Assembly (NCBI RefSeq): GCF_027922005.1 | Contig: NZ_BSEV01000007.1 | Location: 1 to 64,000 of the forward strand | Direction of reading: 5' to 3' | Length of the DNA: 64,000 bases | Source of the DNA: Streptosporangium carneum | GTDB taxonomy: Bacteria > Actinomycetota > Actinomycetes > Streptosporangiales > Streptosporangiaceae | Part shown: piece after piece, positions 10,362 through 18,749 of the stretch | How positions within the stretch are numbered: the stretch's first letter is position 1 | Layout: every line of letters begins with the position of its first letter | Notes under the pieces: generated by a model | What the model was told of the DNA's origin: nothing | The model's input: only the letters and a program-made list of their open reading frames with translations | The model's database searches: none | Translations under genes and position numbers: made by a program

Positions 10362-12305
10362 GTGGACACGACGCTTACGGATCCCCTGGTCGGGAAACTC
10401 CTCGACGGCCGTTACCGCGTTGAGTCCCGGATCGCCCGGGGCGGGATGGCGACCGTCTACCTGGCTCTGGACGTCCGACTCGACCGCACGGTCGCCGTGA
10501 AGGTGATGCACCGCTCCCTCGCCGAGGACCCCGCGTTCGTGCGCCGGTTCATCGGCGAGGCCAAGTCCGTGGCGAGCCTGTCGCACCCCAACGTGGTGCA
10601 CGTCTTCGACCAGGGAACAGACGGGGACAACGTCTACCTGTCGATGGAGTACGTCCCGGGGCGCACCCTGCGCGACGTGCTCCGCAGCCGGGGCAGGCTG
10701 CCGGCCCGCGAGGCCCTGGAGGTCATGATCCCGGTGCTCGCCGCGCTGGGCTCCGCCCACCAGGCCGGCCTGATCCACCGGGACGTCAAACCCGAGAACG
10801 TGCTGCTCGCCGACGACGGACGGGTCAAGGTCGTCGACTTCGGCCTGGCCCGCGCGATCGAGGCGACGAACCAGACGCGCACCGGTGTCATGATCGGCAC
10901 CATCGGCTACATGTCGCCGGAGCAGGTGACCTCCGGGGCGGCCGACGCCCGCAGCGACGTCTACGCGGCCGGGATCATGCTGTTCGAGCTCGTCACCGGG
11001 CGTCAGCCGTACGAGGGTGAGACGCCGATGTCGGTGGCCTACCGGCACGTGCACGACACCGTGCCCGTTCCCTCCTCGCTGCTGCCCGGCTCCCCGCCGC
11101 TGCTGGACACGCTGGTGGCCCAGGCCACCGCCCGCGACCCCGCGATGCGACCCGCCGACGCGACCGCGCTGCTGGTCGCCGCGGTCGAGGCGCACAGGAT
11201 GCTGCCCAAGGACAGCGGCCCCGTGCCGTCCGTCCCCACCGGTCCCGTCCCCAGCGGGCCCGTGCCCGGTCCCGTCGCGCCCCCCGCGGCCAACCACACC
11301 CTGATCCAGCCGCGCGGCGACCTGCTCACCGGTCCCGCCGCCGACCTCGCCCGGCCCGCCCCGAAGGCGTCCGGCGGGTTCAAGGCCAAGTGGTTCATGG
11401 CGGTGCTGGCCGTGGTGATGGTGGTCGCGGTCGGGGTGACCGGCTGGCTGTTCTCCCAGGACACCACCATCATGGTGCCCAGGCTCGTCGGCACGAACAT
11501 CAAGGTCGCCGAGGAGAAGGCCAGGCAGAGCGGCTTCGTCGTCGAGATCGGCAAGGCGGAGAACGACGAGAAGGCCCCCAAGGGCACCGTGATCAGGACC
11601 GAGCCGGTCGAGGGCACCGAGGTCGAGGAGAAGTCCAAGCTCGTCCTCGTCGCCTCGGACGGCCCGAAGCGCGTCGCCGTGCCCAACGTCGTCGGCCTGA
11701 GCGAGCCCGAGGCCCGTACGAAGCTGGCCGAGGCGGGACTGGTCGTCGACGAGGTCAACAAGCAGCGCAGCGAGACCGTGCCGCGCGGTCAGGTGATGCG
11801 GACCGTCCCCGCCGTGGGCAACCGCGTCAAGGAGGGCAGCAAGGTCAGCCTGATGTTGAGCGCGGGCCTGCTCGCGCCCGACGTCAAGGGCATGCCCCGC
11901 GACCAGGCGGACGCCTTCCTGCGCGGCGCGGGCTTCATCCCCGAGTTCGTCGAGCAGACCGACGCCGCCCAGCCCTGCACGGTCATCGCCCAGGACCCGC
12001 AGCCGAACGCGGAGATCGACAAGGGCGCGGTGATCCGGATGACCCTGTCGCAGTGCAACAACGGCGGATGGCACTGGCCGTGGGAGATCAACAACGGCGT
12101 GACCGGCGAGAACCCCGGCGGCCAGACCTTCCTCGTCATCCCCAACGTGATGTACAAGGACGTCAAGGCGGCCCGCCAGGAGCTGAGCGCGCTGGGGATG
12201 AAGGTGCGTGTGCGCAAGGGGCTGGGCAGGGGCAGGGTCCTGGCCCAGCGCCCGCCCGGCGGCCAGCAGGCCCCGGCGGGCACCGAGGTGACCCTCTGGC
12301 ACTGA
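10362..12305 (+). CDS. pknL: PASTA-domain Ser/Thr protein kinase (PknL-like)
   Basis: 647-residue membrane kinase. The kinase domain (about 12-275) has the glycine loop IARGGMATVY, VAVKVM lysine, catalytic HRDVKPEN, VVDFGLA (DFG) and GTIGYMSPEQ activation segment. A Pro-rich linker leads to one membrane helix at about 344-363. Four PASTA repeats follow (about 370-647), the usual muropeptide-sensing extracellular part. The gene sits near metF, polyprenyl synthase and an Rv2175c homologue, as does mycobacterial pknL, and Rv2175c is its known substrate there. A 12-bp hairpin follows the stop. Confidence 0.92.
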   Translation: MDTTLTDPLVGKLLDGRYRVESRIARGGMATVYLALDVRLDRTVAVKVMHRSLAEDPAFVRRFIGEAKSVASLSHPNVVHVFDQGTDGDNVYLSMEYVPGRTLRDVLRSRGRLPAREALEVMIPVLAALGSAHQAGLIHRDVKPENVLLADDGRVKVVDFGLARAIEATNQTRTGVMIGTIGYMSPEQVTSGAADARSDVYAAGIMLFELVTGRQPYEGETPMSVAYRHVHDTVPVPSSLLPGSPPLLDTLVAQATARDPAMRPADATALLVAAVEAHRMLPKDSGPVPSVPTGPVPSGPVPGPVAPPAANHTLIQPRGDLLTGPAADLARPAPKASGGFKAKWFMAVLAVVMVVAVGVTGWLFSQDTTIMVPRLVGTNIKVAEEKARQSGFVVEIGKAENDEKAPKGTVIRTEPVEGTEVEEKSKLVLVASDGPKRVAVPNVVGLSEPEARTKLAEAGLVVDEVNKQRSETVPRGQVMRTVPAVGNRVKEGSKVSLMLSAGLLAPDVKGMPRDQADAFLRGAGFIPEFVEQTDAAQPCTVIAQDPQPNAEIDKGAVIRMTLSQCNNGGWHWPWEINNGVTGENPGGQTFLVIPNVMYKDVKAARQELSALGMKVRVRKGLGRGRVLAQRPPGGQQAPAGTEVTLWH

Positions 12306-12321
12306 GCCGTCTCGGGGAGAG

Positions 12322-12357
12322 CCGGTGAGGAGGGATCCCGTACGACCTCCTCACCGG
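12322..12357 (+). terminator. Hairpin terminator after the PASTA kinase gene
   Basis: CCGGTGAGGAGG (12322-12333) pairs perfectly with CCTCCTCACCGG (12346-12357) across a 12-nt loop. There is no U-tract, as is common in high-GC actinobacteria. It lies 16 nt after the kinase stop codon. Confidence 0.6.
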
Positions 12358-12504
12358 GCCCCTCCCCGTCGGGCGGCACGGCACCGGACCGGATGACCGG
12401 GTCCGCCACGTCCTCGTCCCGCAGGCCCGTCACCCCCGTCCCTCCTGCCGGTCGTCCCTCCCGGGCTTCCCGGCGTCCGCGTCACGGGGGCGGTCCTGGC
12501 CGGG

Positions 12505-13695
12505 TCACAGACGCGTCTTCGCGATCTCGTGGGCGAGCCGTTCCAGCAGCGGCCCCGCCTCGGACACGCACAGGTCCGGGTCCGGCTCGATGTCGGCGAG
12601 GGCGTACGCGGCCGTGATGCCCGCCGCGTTCAGCTCCTCGCCGTCGAGGGCGAGCAGCCCGCACACCGCGACGACCGGGACGCCCGCCTTCGCCGCCGCG
12701 GCCGCGACCCCGGCGGGGGCCTTGCCACGCAGGGTCTGCTCGTCCAGGGCGCCTTCGCCGGTGATGACGAGGCGGGCCCCGTCGAGCCGCTCGTGGAAGC
12801 CGAGCAGGTCGAGGATGTACTCGATGCCGGGCCTGAACTCGGCCCGCAGGAAGGCCAGGGCGGCGAAGCCCGTTCCTCCCGCCGCGCCCGCGCCCGGCTG
12901 GGCGGCGACGCCCATGGGGCGGACCACGCCGTCGTGCTCGACGGCGCCCAGCAGGCCGTGGGTGTGGACGGCGACGGCGGCGAGCCTGGCGAGGGCCCGT
13001 TCGAGCAGTGCCACGTCCTCGGGGCTCGCGCCCTTCTGCGGGCCGTAGACGGCGGCGGCGCCGTGCGGGCCCAGGAGGGGGTTGTCCACGTCGCTCGCGA
13101 TGACGAACTCGACATCATCCATGGCGACAAGTCCGGATTTGTCGATCTTCTCCAGGTCGCGCAGGGCTGCGCCGCCGGGCGGCAGCTCCTGTCCGTCGGC
13201 GTCCAGGAAACGGACGCCCAGCGCTCGCATCATGCCCGCGCCGCCGTCGGTCGAGGCGCTGCCGCCGAGCCCCAGCACGATCCGCCGGGCGCCCCGCCGT
13301 ACGGCATGGGCGACCAGCTCGCCGACGCCGTGGGTGGTGGCGGTGAGCGGCGCGAAACCGACGTCGCCCTCCGCGGACGGCAGTCGCCGCAGGCCCGACG
13401 CCTCGGCCAGCTCGACGACCGCCGTCGGCCCCGGCTCGCCCGCTCCGGCGTCGCGCCACGCGTACGCGGCGCGGACCGGGTCGCCCACGGGACCGGTGAC
13501 CTCGACCTCGACACGGGTGAACCCGGACGCCGCCAGCGCCTCGACGGTGCCGTCACCGCCGTCCGCGACCGGCAGCGCGACCGTGGCGACGCCGGGGCCG
13601 AGCCCCGCCGCCACGTGCGCGGCGACCTCCGCTGCGGTCAGCGACCCCCTGAACTTGTCCGGGGCTATGACGACGTGTCCCGACAGCTGAGACAA
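12505..13695 (-). CDS. glxK: Glycerate 2-kinase (GarK/GlxK family)
   Basis: 396-residue kinase phosphorylating glycerate. Family features are HVVIAPDKFRGSLTAAEVA at the N-terminus, VADGGDGTVEAL, LGLGGSASTDGGAGMM, FVIASDVDNPLLGP and VITGEGALDEQTLRGKAP. TTG at 13695 is supported as start by GAGGAG 5 nt upstream. It lies downstream of uric-acid catabolism genes on the same strand. Glyoxylate released from allantoin can be converted to glycerate, so this enzyme may channel purine carbon into glycolysis, as glxK does in enterobacteria. A 190-nt gap separates it from the 2Fe-2S subunit gene. Confidence 0.9.
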   Translation of the reverse strand: MSQLSGHVVIAPDKFRGSLTAAEVAAHVAAGLGPGVATVALPVADGGDGTVEALAASGFTRVEVEVTGPVGDPVRAAYAWRDAGAGEPGPTAVVELAEASGLRRLPSAEGDVGFAPLTATTHGVGELVAHAVRRGARRIVLGLGGSASTDGGAGMMRALGVRFLDADGQELPPGGAALRDLEKIDKSGLVAMDDVEFVIASDVDNPLLGPHGAAAVYGPQKGASPEDVALLERALARLAAVAVHTHGLLGAVEHDGVVRPMGVAAQPGAGAAGGTGFAALAFLRAEFRPGIEYILDLLGFHERLDGARLVITGEGALDEQTLRGKAPAGVAAAAAKAGVPVVAVCGLLALDGEELNAAGITAAYALADIEPDPDLCVSEAGPLLERLAHEIAKTRL

Positions 13696-13885
13696 CCCTG
13701 CTCCTCTATGCGAAAGGACCGGGCGCGCGTGCCCGTCCGGTGCGAACGGATGACGGCGTCCGCCGAGATCCGCTGGATTGGACGACCATCATCACACCCG
13801 CCTCGCGACGGGCCGACAGCGCCCGCGACCGTGTGGACGCGCCCCGGACACGGCCGCCCGGATCCCCTCGGCGAGCGGGCGGAGC

Positions 13886-14362
13886 TCACCGGGAGGTGCC
13901 CGCCCTGCGCGCGGCGGCGAGCCGTACGGCGTCGAGGATCTTCTCGTAGCCGGTGCACCGGCACAGGTTCCCCGCCAGGGCCTCGCGGATCTCGGCGTCG
14001 GAGGGCAGCGGGACTCGTGCGATCAGGTCGTGGGCCTGCACGACGAGGCCGGGGGTGCAGAACCCGCACTGCACGGCCCCGCACTCGACGAAGGCCTCCT
14101 GGACCGGGTCGAGCCGGTCGCCGTCCGCGAGCCCCTCGACGGTGCGGACCTCACGTCCCTCGGCCTGCCCCGCGGCGACCAGGCAGGCGCAGACGGGCAG
14201 GCCGTCGAGGTAGACCGTGCAGGAGCCGCACTCGCCCTGCTCGCAGGCGTTCTTCGAGCCGGGCAGGCCAAGCCGCTCGCGCAGGACGTACAGCAGGCTC
14301 TCCCCCTCCCAGACGTCGTCGGCCGTCTCGACGCGACCGTTGACGGTCAGCCGGACGCGCAT
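13886..14362 (-). CDS. 2Fe-2S subunit of a molybdenum hydroxylase (xanthine dehydrogenase/CoxS type)
   Basis: 158-residue small subunit carrying two 2Fe-2S clusters that pass electrons from the molybdenum site to FAD. The plant-type cluster ligands are Cys40, Cys45, Cys48 and Cys60; the second cluster uses Cys99, Cys102, Cys134 and Cys136 (GFCTPG and CRCTGY). Start ATG overlaps the upstream FAD-subunit stop by one base. In such operons a large molybdopterin subunit normally follows. Here the next gene is glycerate kinase, so the catalytic subunit must be elsewhere or lost. Confidence 0.92.
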   Translation of the reverse strand: MRVRLTVNGRVETADDVWEGESLLYVLRERLGLPGSKNACEQGECGSCTVYLDGLPVCACLVAAGQAEGREVRTVEGLADGDRLDPVQEAFVECGAVQCGFCTPGLVVQAHDLIARVPLPSDAEIREALAGNLCRCTGYEKILDAVRLAAARRAGTSR

Positions 14363-15291
14363 CAGTCCGCCCTCCTGTCCGGGGTTCCCGACCGCAGGTC
14401 GTTCCACGCCCAGGTGAGGGTGCGGCGCGCCATCACGCCGATGGCGTGCCTGCGGTAGTCGGCGGTGCCGCGCACGTCGTCGATCGGGGAGGCCGCCTGG
14501 GCGGCCAGCTCGCCGAAGCGGCGCAGCAGCGCGGGCGCGAGCGCCGCCTCCCCGCCGGGTGCGGCGTCCCCGTCGAGCAGGTCGTCCCCGTCGAGCACGG
14601 CCTCCCAGTCGAGCTCGGCCGCGAGGAACTCCTCCGCGGCGAGGGCCCGGCGCGGGGTGGGGGCCGCGGAGCCGATGCCGGTGCCGACCCGCCGCTCGGC
14701 CGGGTGGAGCGCGATCGCGAACGAACAGACGGCGATCACCATGGCGTTGCGGACACCCACCTTCGAGAAGTACTGCGGGCCGTCCGCGGGTCTCGTCCAG
14801 AACGCCCTGATCAGCTCGTCCGCCTCGAGGGCGCTCCGTTTGACGCCGAGGTAGAACTCGGCGGCGGGGATCATCCGCACACCGCGCGCGGCCGACTCCA
14901 CCTCGACGACGGCGTCGGCGGCGAGCAGCGGCGGATGGCTGTCCCCCGCGGGCGAGGCCGCGCCGAGATTGCCCCCGACGGTGCCCCTGTTGCGGATCTG
15001 CGGCGAGCCGACCGTGCGCGCGGCCTGCGCCAGCCCCGGCAGCTCCTCTCCCAGCTCGGCGATCACCCGCGTGTACGTGACGCCCGCGCCGACCCTCAGC
15101 CTTCCGTCCTCCTCGGCGCTCCAGCGGCCGAGCTCGGCGACCCGGTTCAGGTCGAGCAGCGCGACGGGACGGCGGACGTCGAAGTTGAGCTCGACCATCA
15201 TGTCGGTGCCGCCCTGGATGGGAGCGGCCTCGGGCAGTTCGGCCTTGACGGCCAGCGCCTCCGCCCACGTGACGGGCCTCAGGAACTCCAT
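14362..15291 (-). CDS. FAD subunit of a molybdenum hydroxylase (xanthine dehydrogenase/CoxM type)
   Basis: 309-residue FAD-binding middle subunit. The FAD motifs are PIQGGTDMMVELN (around 24-36) and TVGGNLGAASPAGDSHPPL (around 109). The C-terminal CO dehydrogenase flavoprotein domain follows. ATG at 15291 has GGGAG 5 nt upstream; a GTG two codons earlier overlaps the uricase stop as GTGA and is the alternative. It lies directly after uricase and before the 2Fe-2S subunit, suggesting a xanthine- or hypoxanthine-oxidising enzyme that supplies urate, but no large subunit is present. Confidence 0.9.
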   Translation of the reverse strand: MEFLRPVTWAEALAVKAELPEAAPIQGGTDMMVELNFDVRRPVALLDLNRVAELGRWSAEEDGRLRVGAGVTYTRVIAELGEELPGLAQAARTVGSPQIRNRGTVGGNLGAASPAGDSHPPLLAADAVVEVESAARGVRMIPAAEFYLGVKRSALEADELIRAFWTRPADGPQYFSKVGVRNAMVIAVCSFAIALHPAERRVGTGIGSAAPTPRRALAAEEFLAAELDWEAVLDGDDLLDGDAAPGGEAALAPALLRRFGELAAQAASPIDDVRGTADYRRHAIGVMARRTLTWAWNDLRSGTPDRRAD

Positions 15292-15293
15292 CG

Positions 15294-16184
15294 TCACTCC
15301 CAGGCGAACCGGGCGGCGGGGGCGTCGTCGTCGAGCACGACGCCCTCGATCAGCCCGTACGGCCGGTCGGCGGCGTAGAACACCTCGTTCGGATTGTCGA
15401 GCCCGAACGGTGTCAGGTCCACCAGGAAGTGGTGCTTGTTCCGCATGGCCAGCCGCACCTCGCAGATCTCCCGGCGGGTCTCCAGCACCCGCCTGCCCAT
15501 CGCGTAGAGCGTGTGCTGCAGCGACAGGCTGTGAGTCCCGGCGAAGGCCTCCAGGAGGCATCGCCGTACCTCACTGTATGACGCGCCGAAGTCGCAGTCG
15601 CCGGAGACGTGCCGCCACCGGGCGCGGACGGCGGCGGCCAGGACGCGGTCGTGGGTCGGCGCCAGGGTGGTGTACTCGTCGCGGGCGAAGCCGAAGAACT
15701 CGGAACCGGTCGAGTTGAGCACGGCCAGGTCCCTGAGGCCGGAGGTCACGGTCGTGGAGCCGTCCCGGTCGTGGTGGACGACGCAGGTGCGTCTCTCCGG
15801 GCCCGACAGGACGAAGGAGTGCCGTTCGCCGGGCGGCCTGGACTCCTCGCCGTCCCGGATGCGCCCCCACAGGCACTCCTCGATCTCCACGCGGGCGTGG
15901 TGCACCGTGGGCTGGGAGTCCACGTAGTGGCGGGCCAGCAGGAGGGCGAAGTCCTCGATCTGGTCGACGCCGTGTTTCCTGGCGAGGGCGTAGACGGTGT
16001 TCCGCTGCGTGTCCGTCGGCAGGACCGCGGCGTTGTCGCCGGCCAGGTGGGCGTCCTCCATGGCGCCCGACAGCGCGGAGCTGACGCTGACGTCCTTGAC
16101 GTGGTGGACGCCGCCGTCCCTGACGACGCGGACGAGCCTGGTCTCCGCCTTGCCGTAGCGGTTGGGTCCGAGAACGACGGCCAT
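15294..16184 (-). CDS. pucL: Urate oxidase (uricase)
   Basis: 296-residue cofactor-free oxidase converting urate to 5-hydroxyisourate. The first tunnelling-fold repeat shows GPNRYGKAETRLVRV and TDTQRNTVYALARKHG, containing the catalytic lysine and threonine regions. The second repeat has STGSEFFGFARDEYTTL and the C-terminal LTPFGLDNPNEVFYA. The length is standard for bacterial uricase. It lies 2 nt after the HIU hydrolase gene, so substrate and product enzymes are co-expressed. Confidence 0.94.
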   Translation of the reverse strand: MAVVLGPNRYGKAETRLVRVVRDGGVHHVKDVSVSSALSGAMEDAHLAGDNAAVLPTDTQRNTVYALARKHGVDQIEDFALLLARHYVDSQPTVHHARVEIEECLWGRIRDGEESRPPGERHSFVLSGPERRTCVVHHDRDGSTTVTSGLRDLAVLNSTGSEFFGFARDEYTTLAPTHDRVLAAAVRARWRHVSGDCDFGASYSEVRRCLLEAFAGTHSLSLQHTLYAMGRRVLETRREICEVRLAMRNKHHFLVDLTPFGLDNPNEVFYAADRPYGLIEGVVLDDDAPAARFAWE

Positions 16185-16186
16185 GC

Positions 16187-16498
16187 CTAGCTCCCCCGGT
16201 AGGTCGAGTATGCGAACGGGCTCAGCAGCAACGGAACGTGGTAGCGCTCGTCCGGGTCGCCGACCGTGAAGTCGACCGAGACCTCCGGGTAGAAGGCCTC
16301 GACGGCGCGGGCCGCGAAGTAACCGCCGGTGTCGAAGACCAGCCGGTTGGCGCCCGCGCCCGGCGTCCAGCCGCCGATCCTGCCCTCGGCGTCGGTGACG
16401 CCCTCGGCCAGCACCCGCCCCGCCTGCTCGAGCCGTACGGCGACGCCCGCCGCGGGCCTGCCCAGCGCGGCGTCCAGGACGTGTGTGGACAGACTCAC
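16187..16498 (-). CDS. uraH: 5-hydroxyisourate hydrolase (transthyretin-like)
   Basis: 103-residue enzyme hydrolysing 5-hydroxyisourate to OHCU. The N-terminal STHVLDAALGRPAAGVAVRL and the C-terminal signature YRGS (last four residues) identify it. The GTG start overlaps the stop of a 40-codon upstream frame as GTGA, implying translational coupling. The next enzyme of the pathway, OHCU decarboxylase, is not intact in this window. Confidence 0.94.
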   Translation of the reverse strand: MSLSTHVLDAALGRPAAGVAVRLEQAGRVLAEGVTDAEGRIGGWTPGAGANRLVFDTGGYFAARAVEAFYPEVSVDFTVGDPDERYHVPLLLSPFAYSTYRGS

Positions 16499-16617
16499 GC
16501 CGCTCCTCCCATGAGCTCCGCCGGGCGCGGGCGGGCGATCCCGGCCGGTTCCGCCTCCGCGACGCCGAGCGCGTCGAAGGCCGCCGATCCCGCGGGCGCG
16601 GGGTTCACCTCAGACAT
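16495..16617 (-). pseudogene. 40-codon ORF, possible remnant of OHCU decarboxylase
   Basis: A 40-residue frame from ATG at 16617 that ends overlapping the uraH start. Residues GSAAFDALGVAEAEP resemble the N-terminus of OHCU decarboxylase (family pattern xxFNALPxxEAxxxL). The remainder (GIARPRPAELMGGAA) looks like what is left after an in-frame deletion. Its place, first in the urate operon before uraH, is where the decarboxylase gene sits in related actinobacteria. Alternatively it is a short leader frame that couples translation to uraH. The match is short. Confidence 0.4.
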
Positions 16618-16680
16618 GTGAGCAAGTACACACACCGGGCCCGCGAAGGGTCCAGCATCGAGAACTTCCCGGTACGACAA

Positions 16681-16730
16681 AGGTTTTCCCCTGGTTTTCG
16701 GGCCGTGCCCGGAAAAGGGGTCCGAAACCT
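16681..16730. promoter_or_regulatory. 50-bp interrupted palindrome upstream of the urate operon
   Basis: Outer arms AGGTTT (16681-16686) and AAACCT (16725-16730) are perfectly complementary. Inner arms TTTTC (16695-16699) and GAAAA (16712-16716) share the same centre (16705.5). On one side GGTTTTC occurs twice with an 11-bp period (16682 and 16693). This looks like an operator for a dimeric or tetrameric regulator on one DNA face. It lies about 65 bp upstream of the urate operon start and about 140 bp before the divergent endonuclease IV gene. Confidence 0.5.
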
Positions 16731-16854
16731 GGTGGTTCCCGGTCCGCGCGGGGCGGCGTGGGAGGGCGCGGGACGTCACGAGAGATGACGGAACAGCCCA
16801 GACGCCCCCGGGAGGGCCGCGCCGCGACTCCCGGTGAACGTCGGTCGCGGCGCC

Positions 16855-16860
16855 TAAAAT
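16855..16860 (+). promoter_or_regulatory. -10 box of leaderless endonuclease IV promoter (TAAAAT)
   Basis: TAAAAT is followed by 9 nt and then ATG at 16870. No purine-rich ribosome site lies between, so the message probably starts at or just before the start codon. Confidence 0.5.
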
Positions 16861-16869
16861 GGTTCCACC

Positions 16870-17709
16870 ATGACTTCTCTCTCCCTCATCGGCGGACACG
16901 TCTCCGTCACCGGCGGCCTGGCCAAGGGCGGTCTGCGGTCCGCCGCGGACATCGGCGCCGAGATGATCCAGGTGTTCGTCACCAACCCGCGTGGCTGGGC
17001 GCTCGCCGCGGGCGACCCCGTCCAGGACGTCAGGCTGCGCGAGTCGGGCATGCTGTCCTTCGTGCACGCGCCGTACCTCGTCAACATGGGCTCGCCCAGC
17101 GCGGAGACGCTGGAGAGGTCGACGGCCACCGTGCGGCACTGCCTGCTGCGCGCCCACGCGATCGGCGCCGGAGGCGTGGTGGTCCACACCGGCTCCGCGG
17201 TGAGCCAGCCCCGCGACGACGCCATGCGTCAACTGCACGAGCACCTGCTCCCCCTGCTGGAGGAGATCCCCGACGACGGCCCCGACCTGCTGCTCGAGCC
17301 GATGGCGGGCCAGGGCGCGATGCTCTGCGCGACCGTCCAGGACCTGGAGCCCTATCTCGCGACTCTCGACTGGCACCCGAAGGCGGGCGTCTGCCTGGAC
17401 ACCTGCCACGCCTTCGCCGCCGGTCACGACCTGTCGACCGCGGACGGGGTCGGCGAGACGCTCGACGCCCTGCACGCGATCGCCCCCGGGCGGCTCAAGC
17501 TGGTCCACGCCAACGACTCCAAGGACGTGTGCGCCTCGAAGAAGGACCGCCACGAGAACATCGGCGCGGGCCACATCGGGGCCCTGCCCTTCGGCGACCT
17601 GATGCGTCACCCGGCGGCGGCGGGGGTGCCGGTCTGCATCGAGACCCCGGGCCCCGTGGAAAAGCACCGCGAGGACATCGAGACGCTGAAGAAGCTCCGC
17701 GACAGCTGA
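16870..17709 (+). CDS. nfo: Deoxyribonuclease IV (AP endonuclease, Nfo type)
   Basis: 279-residue base-excision repair endonuclease cutting 5' to abasic sites. The TIM-barrel zinc ligands are recognisable: GGHVSVTGG at the start, FVHAPYLVN, VVVHTGS, LLLEPMAGQG, GVCLDTCHAFAAGHD, KLVHANDSKD, DRHENIGAGHIG and CIETPG. Length and order match the family. It is transcribed alone, divergent from the urate operon, and followed by an 8-bp hairpin at 17833-17858. Confidence 0.93.
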   Translation: MTSLSLIGGHVSVTGGLAKGGLRSAADIGAEMIQVFVTNPRGWALAAGDPVQDVRLRESGMLSFVHAPYLVNMGSPSAETLERSTATVRHCLLRAHAIGAGGVVVHTGSAVSQPRDDAMRQLHEHLLPLLEEIPDDGPDLLLEPMAGQGAMLCATVQDLEPYLATLDWHPKAGVCLDTCHAFAAGHDLSTADGVGETLDALHAIAPGRLKLVHANDSKDVCASKKDRHENIGAGHIGALPFGDLMRHPAAAGVPVCIETPGPVEKHREDIETLKKLRDS

Positions 17710-17832
17710 GCTCCGGCGGTCACCGTAGTTCCCCGACGCCCGCAGGAAGGCTTCTGGCCGTTTCCTGAGGCTGCGGAGAGGTCTTCCGCGGAGGAGGGCT
17801 CCTCGGGTGTGACGGGGCGCCCGCCGCTCGTA

Positions 17833-17858
17833 ATCCGGCCGCCCCCGTGTGGCCGGAT
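17833..17858 (+). terminator. Hairpin downstream of endonuclease IV gene
   Basis: ATCCGGCC (17833-17840) pairs perfectly with GGCCGGAT (17851-17858) over a 10-nt loop. No U-tract follows. Being 124 nt after the stop codon, it is a plausible but not certain terminator. Confidence 0.4.
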
Positions 17859-17904
17859 CACGGCAGCCCCCGGACCAACGCGGGCGTCCCGTCACACCGG
17901 AGAT

Positions 17905-18045
17905 CGCCGGGCCCTGACCCCCCGGTTCAGGGCCCGACAACGGGTGACCACGTGCCCGAGGTCACCCAGGGTTCCGCGCACCAGGTCCTTTCGAGCCTTC
18001 CGGCTCTTGTCCCCCCTGGTGCTGCGGGTTCGGCTCTCCGATGCA
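17905..18045 (-). ncRNA. Candidate structured RNA in a convergent intergenic region
   Basis: Three consecutive perfect stems occur in about 120 nt: GGGCCCTGA/TCAGGGCCC (17909/17927), GGTGACC/GGTCACC (17943/17960), and GCACCAGG/CCTGGTGC enclosing an inner GAGCC/GGCTC hairpin (about 17977-18022). On the minus strand a TAGTGT box at 18055-18050 could start transcription near 18043, just before the structured part. C-runs of six on the plus strand (17918-17923, 18011-18016) recall the actinobacterial 6C RNA, so the plus strand is an alternative. No protein frame in 17710-18323 is convincing. Confidence 0.35.
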
Positions 18046-18323
18046 AGGAACACTAGAGGGACGTCCGGAGGGCCGACTCGCCCTTGACGACCAGCGCGAT
18101 TAACGGTCCGTAGTCGTCGATGTACGGAGAGTGCCGACACGACGAGCGGCGGCCCCGGAACGACGAGCGGTCGGCCACACCGTCGACCGCGTCCCGGAGG
18201 ACGCCCCGCCCCGGCCGACGCCCCGGCCGTTCACGGGGAAACGTCCGCCCTCGCCGTCCGGGACGAGGGCGCGGCCACGCCGCCCGCACCGGGAGCGCGC
18301 CGGCCGGTCACGCCGGCCCTCCC

Positions 18324-18749
18324 CTACTCCTCGCCGGAGAACCTCTCCCAGGCCGACTGCCGCGCCATGCCCAGGGCGGCGCCGATCCTGGCCCAGGTGA
18401 CGCCCCGGTCGCGCAGCCGCTGGACCCAGACCTGCAGGTCGGCGTCGACCCTGGCGCTCGCCGCCGCGACACGGGGAAGGTAGGCGAGGATCTCCTCGTC
18501 GGTCATGCCCTCGGGCCAGGGGATCTCGGGGATCTCCGAGCCCTCCCGCCCCTCCGGCGACGGCTTGCCCGCCGCCTCCTCCTTGCCCGCCGAGCTCCCC
18601 GAGAGCTCGTCGAGGATGGCGTTGCAGAGCCCCACGCACTCGTTGCAGATGTACACGCCGGGGCCGGCGATGATCTTTTCCACGAGGCTCCTGGACTTGG
18701 CGCAGAAGGAGCAGTGGATTTCCTGTTCGGCGAGCGACGGCGCAGGCAT
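18324..18749 (-). CDS. ClpX-type C4 zinc-finger protein
   Basis: 141-residue protein with a stand-alone ClpX N-terminal zinc finger (Cys13, Cys16, Cys35, Cys38 in HCSFCAKS and [10 protein letters not shown]). An acidic, Pro-rich linker follows, and a C-terminal helix-turn-helix-like segment ([20 protein letters not shown] then RQSAWERF). There is no AAA domain, so it is not ClpX itself. Such proteins may be adaptors or regulators that use the zinc finger for dimerisation or partner recognition. It lies downstream of the LytTR pair on the same strand, about 100 nt away. Confidence 0.82.
   Translation of the reverse strand: MPAPSLAEQEIHCSFCAKSRSLVEKIIAGPGVYICNECVGLCNAILDELSGSSAGKEEAAGKPSPEGREGSEIPEIPWPEGMTDEEILAYLPRVAAASARVDADLQVWVQRLRDRGVTWARIGAALGMARQSAWERFSGEE

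Noticed and set aside
16695..16716. Intrinsic terminator instead of operator in the urate operon upstream region
   Set aside because: The inner stem is short and interrupted, there is no U-tract, and the outer arms and helical spacing of repeats fit a protein-binding site better.
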